A DNA stretch of 18,884 bases from positions 1 to 18,884 of the forward strand of contig JAOXYB010017010.1 in the NCBI GenBank assembly GCA_028565635.1, in the 5' to 3' direction. The stretch comes from Phoronis ovalis. Its lineage: Eukaryota > Phoronida > Phoronidae. Shown one piece after another: positions 9,101 to 18,153 of this stretch; the first letter of the stretch is position 1, and the number at the start of each line of letters is the position of its first letter. Under the pieces are notes generated by a model, which was not told the DNA's origin, did not search any database, and worked only from the letters and a program-made list of their open reading frames with translations. The translations under genes and the position numbers were made by a program.

Positions 9101-10381
9101 AGTAGAATCACAAAAACGCATGTATTTTGGACAGTTACTTACGTTAGCTACAAATCTGGGTTATGTTAATTTTATGACATTTTATTTATTTGCATTCATT
9201 TTGAGCAGTAAATGAATTAGGATTTTGAAAACAATAACAAAAGTCTGTTTACGGATTCTAATTTTTAAACAACAGTTGTTACATATGTATAAACTGTACA
9301 CCTTAATTTTATTATTAAATTAATTTACTTAGTGAAATATGCTTATTACTATGGGTCAGAATCAAGAAGATACTAAAATGAGCTTAGATTGTTATTGGTA
9401 AACATGACAGCCAGCGTTACTGACACTGTTAAATGAATACTGTCAATACTTAGATTTCTGGTAATACAGTGAGAACGAACCAAGCCGGGAATACATGACG
9501 CGAATATACCAATTGAAAACATGACCCAATTGCAAAGGCTGATCTAATATCAATTCTGATAAATTTTGGCGAATTAGTTATTAATGCATGGCAAGATTCT
9601 TAAACAACTTAACAATTGTTTTATAACAAAATTTGGATTTAATTTGAATTGTGCACTAAATTAATATTATATTGCTTGTTCTATAGTTTAAAATCGAATT
9701 TGATACTCAATCTATGTAACCAGCCCCCGTCCAAGGCCATCACTGCTGACCAAATAAAAAGTATAGGGTCTCTAATGCTTCTCCGAATCAATAGCAAAAC
9801 CAAGTATACTTGAAAATCAATGCGTATTGACCTTTCACTAGCTTTTTTCACTTTCATTGATCACTATTCCATACTTACTTTCTACAATGTTTAAAACTGT
9901 TTATCATAAAGTTCATATTTCATCTATCTAAATAATATAAACCTCTTATCACGTCACATAAATGTCACCAGTTTTATTTTCATTGTATAGTGACGTATAA
10001 CCTTGGGCTGCTTTAACTTTTTTGTTTATTAATTTGTATGCATTCTGCACTTGTTCAGCGAAACACAGGTTACCAAGATATGAATGCTGTTATTGTTTAC
10101 TCACGGTGCAGATGACGGTCTAGTCCATAACAGATAAAATTCACTGATATGTCAAATAATTTTACATGTTAAAAAATTAAGCTTTATTTCTTTAAAGAAC
10201 TTGACATATGAGGTTAACCTTAGTTTACTGTGCTCGTATTTGTTTACAAAACTTTGGTAATGATATTTAAAAAAAAAATCTAAGTGAACATTAGTAGAAT
10301 AACTTGGCGTTACGAATTTCTTGTTATCAGATTAATTTATGTTTTTAAATTAAAATTTAACTAATTAAATATTTTGAAATG

Positions 10382-10395
10382 TTTACCAAAGTAAC
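10382..10395 (+). promoter_or_regulatory. X-box-like site TTTACC-AA-AGTAAC
   Basis: The right half AGTAAC fits RGYAAC exactly. The left half TTTACC differs from GTNRCC only at its first base. The spacer is the usual 2 nt. No neighbouring start codon gives it an obvious target. Confidence 0.3.
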
Positions 10396-10706
10396 CGCAT
10401 ATAATCCATCATCTGTGCAGTTACTAAAAATATCACGGTGACAGCCCACACAACTCGTACAATAAAAGAGTTCAGAAAAGGTCTAATTGATTTTTCTAGT
10501 TTATTATATAGCAACAAACGATTTTGTACTATTTCAAAACATGTGGATTACATATATATTGTGTTTGCTATCACTCCCTGATATTCAGTTCGTCGTGGAA
10601 CGCTGTTTAATTATTTTCACAGAAGGATCACTAAAAGCCGCCTGGTGGATGTATGCGAAATCACAATTCCCCAAATAACACATATATCCAAACAAAGTGA
10701 AACTTT

Positions 10707-10766
10707 AACATTCATACAATGTCCTGGTGGTATTTTAACATTCATACAATGTCCTGGCGGTATTTT
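10707..10766. repeat. 30-bp tandem duplication
   Basis: A 30-bp unit (10707-10736) that starts AACATTCATACAATGTCCTG is repeated directly at 10737-10766. The only difference is GTGG versus GCGG near the end. The near-identity of the copies points to a recent duplication. On the minus strand it yields a repeated peptide in a short open frame, which is best explained by the duplication. Confidence 0.9.
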
Positions 10767-11022
10767 AAGACTCGTGTGTGCAACGCATGATATTAAATTA
10801 ACGTTTGATGACACCTCATAAATATCATAAGGTACCTACCGGAAATCCAGCGGATCTAAATTCGAGCAAATTAAAGTTCATGCATTTCACACAATAGTTT
10901 GAAAATACCTACATGGCATAGCTTGAATGTTTCAAAAACATCTATATCTATTTTCTGTGAAAAATATTTAATGCGGATTTGTCACGAATTTTTATTTGTA
11001 CAGCGACGAGGGTCTAGCTTAA

Positions 11023-11036
11023 GCCTTAATGGCAAC
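11023..11036 (+). promoter_or_regulatory. X-box-like site GCCTTAATGGCAAC
   Basis: The right half GGCAAC is exact, and the AT spacer is the most common one. The left half fits the looser nematode-style consensus RYYNYYWWRRNRAC with one mismatch. It is a candidate only. Confidence 0.25.
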
Positions 11037-11256
11037 CAGTTACACAACCCAGTTGGGAATCTGTAGATTGAAAAACGAAAGAAAACTGCACATGACTGGA
11101 TTTCTATACTCCGTAGCTACTATATTTTGCCTCTTGTAGCATTTTAAAATTTACACTCTGCTGTAACTGATCATGATTGCAACTTATTTCAGAATGTACC
11201 AATAAACACGGTAGTCGTAGGGTATCATGTTCTTTAAGAAATGCCGTATTGTTGTG

Positions 11257-11270
11257 ACGCCATCTTGGGA
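11257..11270 (-). promoter_or_regulatory. YY1-like core element
   Basis: ACGCCATCTTGGGA reads TCCCAAGATGGCGT on the minus strand and contains the CAAGATGGCG core seen in YY1 sites near animal transcription starts. It lies in a locally G+C-richer stretch. Nothing else marks a promoter here. Confidence 0.25.
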
Positions 11271-11721
11271 GCATCACTGTTACAGTTTACGTTCACAGCA
11301 GAGGCAATGAATACTATTGATATGACATCGTAGACATTTATCCAATGTCTCGAAAAGAATGTGGCGAACTAACTCATACATTGCGTAGTGCTACGGAAGC
11401 CAAGGGTTATTGCACATTTGTCATAACACCTGCACGAGTACTGTATACACGCGTCGATCATTGCAATCATTTTTGACTGTTTGTGACCTGCAACAGGTAC
11501 ATGCATGACCGACAGTAAAGCCGAGACAGTAAGCTTCATAATACATAGTCAGGGTCTTGGTATAGATTTTGGGGTTACATCGATTTTTTTTGTATAAATC
11601 ACAAACAAAGTATTTTTATTAATTTTGAATATAAGATTTTATTTTTAGCAAAATTAAATAAAATGACATGCTGCGTATAACTTAACAATTATTTTGCTTC
11701 AGAAACTAATAAATTGTAACC

Positions 11722-11735
11722 GTTACCATGGCAAC
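11722..11735 (+). promoter_or_regulatory. Perfect RFX X-box GTTACCATGGCAAC
   Basis: Both halves match GTNRCC and RGYAAC exactly, with the preferred AT spacer. It is the best X-box in the window. RFX-family factors bind such sites to drive ciliary genes. It lies about 610 bases beyond the ODF3 stop codon and 2.7 kb beyond gene C, so it is not in an obvious promoter. It may be an enhancer or mark an unseen transcription start. Confidence 0.5.
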
Positions 11736-12173
11736 ACATGAGCAGTGCTATTCTTGTGCCTAATGTGAAGTACAAAATATATCTCAAACATGATGTTTTA
11801 CATATATTACATAAGTGCGTATACTGAAATTATTTTTGTTTGTTATATGTAAAAATTCTTCAATTCCTGTAGGAAGAATTACAAAGCAGATAATTTTCGT
11901 CACCTGATAAATTAATATTGTTGTCACTAAAGTTATAAACAATATTCCCTTATGCATTTTGCATTGATACTTATGGATATATTTAAATTAATTATGTTCT
12001 TTATTAAAAAAATTATAGATATGAGACTGAACTCTCCCTCTCTATGACATAGATGCCCTGTGTTTATAGTGATTGAGAAATCCTCTCTATCCCACAATCG
12101 TTACAGTCCAGTTGAGATACGAGCAATTTACAAAAATATTTTCTGTAATTTCAAAAACAGTAGTTATAACAAA

Positions 12174-12179
12174 TTTAAT
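12174..12179 (-). terminator. Possible polyadenylation signal ATTAAA of ODF3
   Basis: TTTAAT on the plus strand gives the common variant ATTAAA on the minus strand, about 170 nt past the ODF3 stop. I saw no AATAAA closer. It is a weak assignment in AT-rich DNA. Confidence 0.3.
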
Positions 12180-12347
12180 TATAGCTGATTTTAAAATTTC
12201 ATTGAGCATTTTCAGATAGATTTAACAAAACTATGGACGACGGTTGAAGATCACAGGTAAGCCAATGTTGCTTCCATTTTTATCAACCGAGATGACATGT
12301 CCATTTCGCCATTCATTTTGTTTTAAATTATATTGTGCCTACACTTA

Positions 12348-15168
12348 TTATATATCCACGTCCGTAAGAAACGGCATGACGTAATTGGAATGACGAACGC
12401 CCATTGAAAATCTCGGTGAAGTTTTTTTATGAAGAGACACATTGCCCACCTCATATGATCCTGGTCCAGGCTTCATTGTTTTGTCTACCGGAAGGTTTGT
12501 ACGACCACTTAGACTGAATTGAGCAGCTCTCTTTTTTACAGCATCCGTTTTGTTCATAGTTGAATACCCAGCAGGACCCGGTGTCTTGGATAGATCAGCG
12601 GCATAAGTAAATCTTGTCTCTGCTCCACTTAGTGCAAACACGGGATTATTTCTGAGTGAAGGATTTCTTGTACCGACTACTCCGGGAATATTGTAGGCAG
12701 TGGGTCCAGGCACCTTGTTGAGTGGCATGTAATTCGTTCTTCCTTTCATTGTATATGAAGGAGCATCCTTCCCTAATGAACGGGGCGAGTTATTATAATT
12801 TTCGGGACCAGGAATTCCTTGATATAGATTTTCTGTAAAAAAACAACATATAATGCATACAGAACAATTTGGCAAAACGCACTTTTAATTTTTGTATTCG
12901 CTTGTACATGATGCACATGACGCTTGTACATTGAAGTTCCGATGTTTTCACGCAACATTGACCGTAAAACTAAATTGCTTCGACTGGAGTCTACCTGGTG
13001 AGCGTTTTAGAAATAACAAACAAATGTAGTCTTTCTGTTGCTATACACATATAGAGTTTGCCTATAATATGCCCACTGGTATCTCTTAGATTAAAACCCC
13101 CCATTATTCATGATAGTTTATTGGAATGTACACAATTGAAAAGTTGAAAAGGATATCTTTTAATTCATAAAATACAAAGTTATTGATTAATTAATTTATG
13201 CCTGACTCAATGCGAAGAAACCTACATTGTATACAAACAGATTCATATTATTGATGTGCGTGACAGGTAGGAACAAAGGTTTCTATAGCTTGATCATGCT
13301 TGAGAAAGTGTAGAACAAAGCAACAGTTTATACCCCGTTGTGTGCTATTGTATAATAAATGTAGTTACGAAACTAAGTACATGTTACTATAAAACACATG
13401 TGTTTTATAACAACACATATCGTTAGATTTTTTCGCTTATATCAGCTAACAAACTGGAATATTTTTTAACATACTAATAATAAAAATATAATCCGTATAA
13501 ACTTACTCGCTGGTTTTGGTCTTCCTTTTAAAGTTGCGTATATTGTTCCCACTTTACCACGCCTTGTAAGAGCTCTGTCTACCGACAACGGACCAGGATT
13601 ATTGTTCGCAAACTCTATAACAATAAGAAAACATTGTATTGTTTACACTAAAACATGTAACATGTATCACAATTTTTGGTTGAAAAAGAATACAAAAAAT
13701 AAGGGCAATTAATGAAAGTACATATATGTACTTATATGATAATACTGTATGTGAATAATGCGTGATGCCACGAACTTTAATTTTATATTACTAACGCCCA
13801 TATATACACAAGTTAAAACATTAACATTTTATTTTACATCGGTTACATAATTATTTATAGAGACAAGTTTGTTGAATATCTCCCCAGGGTAAGCTGTATG
13901 TGCGCCCTGAAGTGTTTAATAACTGTCACTCCTCAGTTTCCATTTTACTTCCATTTAATCATTGTGTTTACATAATATCTCCTTAGCTATTATAAAATTA
14001 ATTGGTATATACCCTTAAATTATATCATTACATCAGGGGTCATTCTTAGTTGTCACAATAAACATAAACGGCCATTGACACTAATAGGTGGTTGTCATAG
14101 AAACAAACGTACTTGTAAAAGACAACAAAAACGTTCAAAAAGCTAATGAAAAATATTACCAGTCGTTTTAAATGTTTTTGTTTCGATTTTCACTGAAGTA
14201 ACATGGATGTTAGTAATGTTCATTTTTTGCAACGCGTGTTTTTTTTGTATTTCTATTCTCCTGCAGTGGTCTCTATTGTCTGAGGCCGTATATCTAATCT
14301 GTTTTATTTTTATCATAATATGTTCACTAAAAACTATATCTTAATGTAAATTAATTAATTCATACATTGTGTAATGCAATAAGTTATTATTTTCTTTTCT
14401 AAATTTGAGTGAGGAAAAGTAGATATAATAAATCAAAACATAAACATATACACTATTTAAATAATTTAATAAAAAATATATTAACTAATTTTAATAAAAC
14501 ATTAACTAAATTTATTCAATAATAGAATTTTGTATAACTTACTAAAACTTTGATGTTGTACTATAAATTACATATGAAGGTCTGTTTAAAATGATTAGGA
14601 GCAGACACAACTCGTTAAACGTGTACAAGCATATAGCATTACGACATTTAATCGTTTTATGTACAAGTTATCTAATATATAGTATATATACTATATAGTC
14701 AACATGAAAACTCGACATTTTATTGACAAATGCCCATTCAGCTATCAATTGTATACCTTTATGTCTCGATCCAAAAACATAAGCAGGTTGTCTTTCTACT
14801 GTCGGGTCGCTGTTTCCAATTGTAGATGGCAGACTATAAGCTCCGGGTCCAGGACCTAAATTGTAGATAAAGAGAAAACGTTTATAAAATCTAGCACAAA
14901 TACAACCTTTGAATAATATTAGGTGTTATTTAATACAGAATCGTATTTTCACAAAAAGTTATGGGCCAGTGTGAACATTAGTAATTGATCTCTTACTAGG
15001 TTGTCAAGGACAACAAAATGTGCACATTTTTTCTACTTTGTAATTTGACAAGTTTGTTGATACAAGAAGAATATAAGTTATAGGATTATTATAACATAAT
15101 AAATGAAAAATATATTTACCTTGAATTTTAGCCTCGATCATAATTTCCTTTGCTGCAGGTGCAGGCAT
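12348..15168 (-). CDS. ODF3: ODF3/CIMAP1-type ciliary microtubule-associated protein (four exons)
   Basis: Coding exons on the minus strand are 15168-15120, 14855-14757, 13614-13507 and 12832-12348, joined by GT-AG introns of 264, 1142 and 674 nt. They give 246 aa, close to the roughly 254 aa of mammalian ODF3. Every junction is phase 1 and restores a sensible codon. Six Pro-Gly-Pro repeats of the STPGR type start at residues 18, 56, 93, 127, 170 and 207, usually as PGPxxY, with SxxGR-like endings between them (for example FSLSGR at 191-196). The C-terminus MGVRHSNYVMPFLTDVDI (229-246) closely matches the family's conserved end. The family decorates axonemal doublet microtubules and outer dense fibres of sperm tails and motile cilia. 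The start is the first ATG of exon 1. The exact subtype (ODF3, ODF3L1/2 or ODF3B) cannot be told. The second repeat, PGPLSV, lacks the usual Tyr. Confidence 0.93.
13388..13409. repeat. 22-bp perfect palindrome in ODF3 intron 3
   Basis: The sequence from TATAAAACACA to its exact reverse complement TGTGTTTTATA has two 11-bp arms and no loop. The centre, ACATGT, resembles an E-box-like dyad. The palindrome lies in the 674-nt intron before the last exon. Confidence 0.85.
14091..14104 (+). promoter_or_regulatory. X-box-like site GTTGTCATAGAAAC in ODF3 intron 2
   Basis: It matches the looser consensus RYYNYYWWRRNRAC at every position, and GTNRCC(N2)RGYAAC with one mismatch per half. It lies inside the large second intron of a gene type that RFX controls in other animals. 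Function is inferred only. Confidence 0.4.
14676..14697. repeat. 22-bp AT palindrome in ODF3 intron 2
   Basis: TATATAGTATA and its exact reverse complement TATACTATATA stand back to back with no loop. It is a simple AT-rich palindrome that could extrude as a cruciform. It is probably of no specific function. Confidence 0.8.
15000..15014. promoter_or_regulatory. X-box-like dyad GTTGTC-AAG-GACAAC in ODF3 intron 1
   Basis: Two perfect 6-bp inverted arms flank a 3-nt spacer. The arms differ from GTNRCC and RGYAAC by one base each, and the spacer is the longest the consensus allows. It lies about 155-170 bases downstream of the ODF3 start codon, in the short first intron, where a promoter-proximal RFX site is plausible. 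Confidence 0.4.
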
Positions 15169-15495
15169 TTTGGTGCTAGACTAATTAAGCTACTGTTTCT
15201 ATGCTAATGAAATCCCACTAATAACCGACTTCTGATTAGAGCAACTCAAAGATTAACTTATAAATTATTAAATAATCGAACACATACGCTAAAATCTATT
15301 AAACGATTTTCCAATATCAAATCACTTAATGTCTTTTGTGATGTTTTAGTCCTGAAAAATGATCAAAAACCTGCTCATCAATAATTCTTCAAGATGTGTG
15401 AATAAATTATTGAAATGACAATTTTGAAGTTGATTTAACCGCACTTCAATAACTGAACCTTTGTTTGATTGTTATGCTCAGTGCTTAATGTTAAT

Positions 15496-15513
15496 CTTTC
15501 GTAGCAACGAAAG
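15496..15513. repeat. 7-bp inverted repeat CTTTCGT-AGCA-ACGAAAG upstream of ODF3
   Basis: The arms are exact reverse complements around AGCA. The site also contains GTAGCAAC, an X-box right half, and is flanked by a direct repeat of CTTAATG (15484-15490 and 15514-15520). At about 330 bases upstream of the ODF3 start codon it could be a promoter element. Confidence 0.5.
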
Positions 15514-15602
15514 CTTAATGAATGAAGGTTCGGGTGTGATTCATTTTATACCTACCATTTGCCTAAAAGTACAGATTCATCATTTAAAATGTCTACGAAA
15601 TT

Positions 15603-15839
15603 ATGCAATCTGTTTTATTGTATAAAATTGCCACTTTCTACGCACAAACTCATTTATTTTACACAGTACGAGACAATCTAAATTGTTCTATAATTTTGGT
15701 TGTTATCATAGCTTTTGTGACGTCATCATTCGAGATGAGAGCAAAGTGTCCATCCTGGGATTGGCAAAACTGCGATAATTACAGGAGAAATGCTGGGGAG
15801 AAATGTTGGACAGTAGAAAAAACTCTTTTATCTGGTTAA
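15603..15839 (+). CDS. Doubtful small secreted-protein frame (up to 78 aa)
   Basis: The frame ends in TAA. Its middle has a hydrophobic run IILVVIIAFV followed by TSSFE, like a signal peptide with cleavage after TSS. The remaining 36 residues or so hold three Cys (KCPSW, NCDNY, KCWTV). An acceptor-like ATTTATTTTACACAG at 15652-15666 could make this the last exon of a gene whose first exon is unseen, because the first ATG (15603) leaves an oddly long lead before the hydrophobic run. No AATAAA follows soon. It overlaps the likely ODF3 promoter region. It could easily be a chance frame. Confidence 0.22.
   Translation: MQSVLLYKIATFYAQTHLFYTVRDNLNCSIILVVIIAFVTSSFEMRAKCPSWDWQNCDNYRRNAGEKCWTVEKTLLSG
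15718..15725. promoter_or_regulatory. Perfect CRE palindrome TGACGTCA
   Basis: This is the full CREB/CREM/ATF site, 550 bases upstream of the ODF3 start codon on the minus strand. CREM drives many post-meiotic sperm genes in mammals, so a link to ODF3 is attractive but unproven. An 8-bp site is expected by chance now and then. Confidence 0.35.
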
Positions 15840-16780
15840 CCTAGTGAGTCGTGGAATGTTGCTAGGCTAGGGTCACAAGCTACAGTGAAACAAACGCATC
15901 TGTTACACTCGTTTCCCCCAAGGGAAGTACTGAACACATTTGTTTTGTTTGAAAGCAAATGTCATTGTTTAAAACAGGTGATCGGAAAATATGGAGATCG
16001 ATATAAAAAGAAATTATCTGTTCTTCTAATTGCATAAAAAATTTACTGAAAAACTCTCATCCGATGTGTAGAATTCTATATTGTCTATTCCATGAAGTTT
16101 TTGCAAATATACATATTACACATATCATTGGCATAATAATTGTTTTTAGTAGGTTACTTATTTTAGCTGAGGAATCTTGTTAATTATTTCAATTAAAAAA
16201 GGCGATATGCATAATGAACCTTTACAATTCGCGTCTTACTGATTAACTCAATTATTGACGTAGAAATGATTATGTAAGTAAATCGTAGGAAATACATCAG
16301 TCACGCGAATACAGTTTAGCTTCATCCAAAATGTCCAGAAGCAAAACATTTTGAATTACGTAGTAGGGATAGGAAAAAAGCCATAATAGGACATGTATAT
16401 TACAGCATATTAGGTATCTTAATTTGTATAAAACTGAAACGACAAATACCATTTTAGAGCTACGGTGTAGTACATGTATGAGAATCTCGAAGAAATATTT
16501 GGAAAATTAAGAAAATAATTTAATTTCATAAACTATGTACACCCAATATTACGTTTGATTTATTTGTCACAAATTTTACTTTAGTGTTTTAGGCCACTGA
16601 TCACGATAAGAGAAACCTCGTATCCTACAGTAATCAGCAGGTATGATAAAATCAGGTTGACATAAGGCGCGCATACGCAATTCCGTATCATCAAACATAA
16701 TAGAACTATACAACTTATTGTTATCGGCTAACAAATTACGTCAAATATATCTAATTTTTGAAAGTGAAATATCGCTAAAA
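15840..16780. other. Intergenic region between ODF3 and gene D
   Basis: AT-rich DNA with no frame or RNA gene that I can support. Several short inverted repeats (for example ACATTTG at 15936 and CAAATGT at 15956) are of the kind expected by chance. It contains the upstream flank of ODF3 and the 3' flank of gene D. Confidence 0.6.
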
Positions 16781-16786
16781 TTTATT
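16781..16786 (-). terminator. Likely polyadenylation signal AATAAA of gene D
   Basis: TTTATT on the plus strand gives AATAAA on the minus strand, about 220 nt past the gene D stop. It is the first clear match downstream. Confidence 0.5.
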
Positions 16787-17007
16787 TTTATTAAACCTGT
16801 TACGCGTTCTGTGACGGAATTCAATCAACCTTACAGTAAATATAAGAAATATAATATAACATAACTAAATATATTTTGGATCCTAGGCCTGATGGTAAAA
16901 CTTCAATGATATTTCGGTCTGAGAGAGTTATAATCTTACATAAAGAAATTATTGATGCCGATACCGCGCAGGTGAAATACTTAATAAACCAATGGATTTA
17001 TCGGCAC

Positions 17008-18105
17008 TTAAGCAATTTGAGGAGATTGTGTGTCAATCATTTCTTGATCCAGACGTACTGTTACCGTCGATTTCTTTACATTGGAACTAATGGATTTTAT
17101 AAAATTTCCTCTTTTCTTTTTAACTACAGTATTTTCGTTGAATCTTCCTACTTCAGCTTTGTTCCAATATTCTTCAGAGGCTAGACAAGCTCGAAAACAT
17201 CCTTTACACATATATGGACAACCAGTGGAGTGTTGTATGTCTAATTCCTCATCATACAACAAAGGTTTCAAATAACCACCACTGTATAACTTTCTTGGAG
17301 TTTCAGTATGTTTCCTATGAGAATTTATAAAGATTTTTTCTTCAAAAGTATCTGTTCCTGTCTGTTCGTCGTCTTCAAAATGAACACTCGTTGCATTATT
17401 TTGTCTCCAGGCAGGAGCGGATTTAATTCTAGTGTCGTAAGCAGCTTTCATTGCCGCCACAGACTGAAAGTTTATTTCTTCGGTATTGAGAAGAGACATT
17501 TCTTTTCTTATTTCTACCGCACCGATGCACCTTCGGTGTGGTTCATTTTCACCTATATTAATTGATGTTTCGTCTTGTGAGCCTATTAATTGTTTGACTT
17601 CAAAGAAAGGTACATCGTTGTCTTCTAATTTTGTAACTCTTGATATAGATGTAGAAGGTCTTTGCTTCCATATCTTAGATAAATCCACAGAACGCCTTGC
17701 TGGGGGCTTATAAAGAACTTCCGCTTGTTGATCATCATTCGTTTTATGTTTTCCAAAACTGCATCCCTTCAGCACCTCATTCTTTTCTACCGTCTGTCTC
17801 TTTATTTCAAAGTGTCGTCTCCCGAGAATTGCATTTGCACTCGTTGCTCGCTGCTTAATACTTTTTTGAATTTCTTCATGAATAAACGGCGTTGTTGGAG
17901 TCACAGGAGGTGCTATAACTGGCCTTGGTTTACGCGATATTCCAACTGGAACGAGCCACGAATTTGCAGATATGCCATTAAAGACCATATTTGCTTTAAA
18001 TCTATTCCCATTAAGACTATCAGAAAGCCTTATTTTGTGGAAAACTTTTGTTGAGTCAACTTCAAACATTATTGTTTGATCAATTTGCTGATATACATGA
18101 CACAT
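17008..18105 (-). CDS. Gene D: unrecognised 365-aa protein with a C-terminal Cys cluster
   Basis: A single open exon ends in TAA. A strong acceptor lies at 18154; the first ATG after it is at 18105, giving 365 aa. The frame stays open back to the acceptor, so an upstream coding exon is possible, but joining to the nearest donor puts a TGA in frame. The family is not recognised. Visible parts are a possibly folded N-terminus (1-60), a Pro-rich turn (60-73), RRSVDLSKIW (137-146), a segment NFQSVAAMKAAYDTRIKSAP (212-231) that looks conserved, SVHFEDD (240-246), and C296-PYM-C300-x2-C303-x3-C307, then a basic Lys-rich tail ending near VTVRLD (348-353). VHFED followed by PYxCxxC recalls VTW[QL]D followed by PYTCQDC in gene B. 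No signal peptide or membrane span is seen. The function is unknown. Confidence 0.75.
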   Translation of the reverse strand: MCHVYQQIDQTIMFEVDSTKVFHKIRLSDSLNGNRFKANMVFNGISANSWLVPVGISRKPRPVIAPPVTPTTPFIHEEIQKSIKQRATSANAILGRRHFEIKRQTVEKNEVLKGCSFGKHKTNDDQQAEVLYKPPARRSVDLSKIWKQRPSTSISRVTKLEDNDVPFFEVKQLIGSQDETSINIGENEPHRRCIGAVEIRKEMSLLNTEEINFQSVAAMKAAYDTRIKSAPAWRQNNATSVHFEDDEQTGTDTFEEKIFINSHRKHTETPRKLYSGGYLKPLLYDEELDIQHSTGCPYMCKGCFRACLASEEYWNKAEVGRFNENTVVKKKRGNFIKSISSNVKKSTVTVRLDQEMIDTQSPQIA

Positions 18106-18153
18106 ATACTCTTGCTGATTGCTGTGCCTTTTTCGTATGGTGAATAAAAGTTC

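Larger units (their letters stand above)
9101..12347. other. 3.2-kb interval without a supportable gene
   Basis: Between the convergent 3' ends of gene C (plus) and ODF3 (minus) I found no credible coding exon on either strand. The only frames of about 60 codons (near 10487-10814) are low-complexity or run through a tandem repeat. The interval is not featureless: it has a perfect RFX X-box (11722-11735), two weaker X-box-like sites (10382, 11023), a YY1-like core (11257) and a stretch richer in G+C at about 11200-11560. Regulatory DNA or exons of a non-coding RNA would fit, but neither can be shown. Confidence 0.5.

Noticed and set aside
10617-10814. Minus-strand 65-codon frame with a repeated peptide
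   Set aside because: The peptide repeat comes directly from the 30-bp tandem duplication. There is no other sign of coding.
12833-12875. ODF3 last exon read through to an upstream ATG as a separate 175-aa protein
   Set aside because: A clear acceptor TTTTTTTACAG ends at 12833, and splicing to 13507 restores the repeat pattern and frame. The extra residues are intron.
17081-18054. Several plus-strand frames of 64-109 codons opposite gene D
   Set aside because: They are antisense shadows of gene D, with no start context and no family-like composition.
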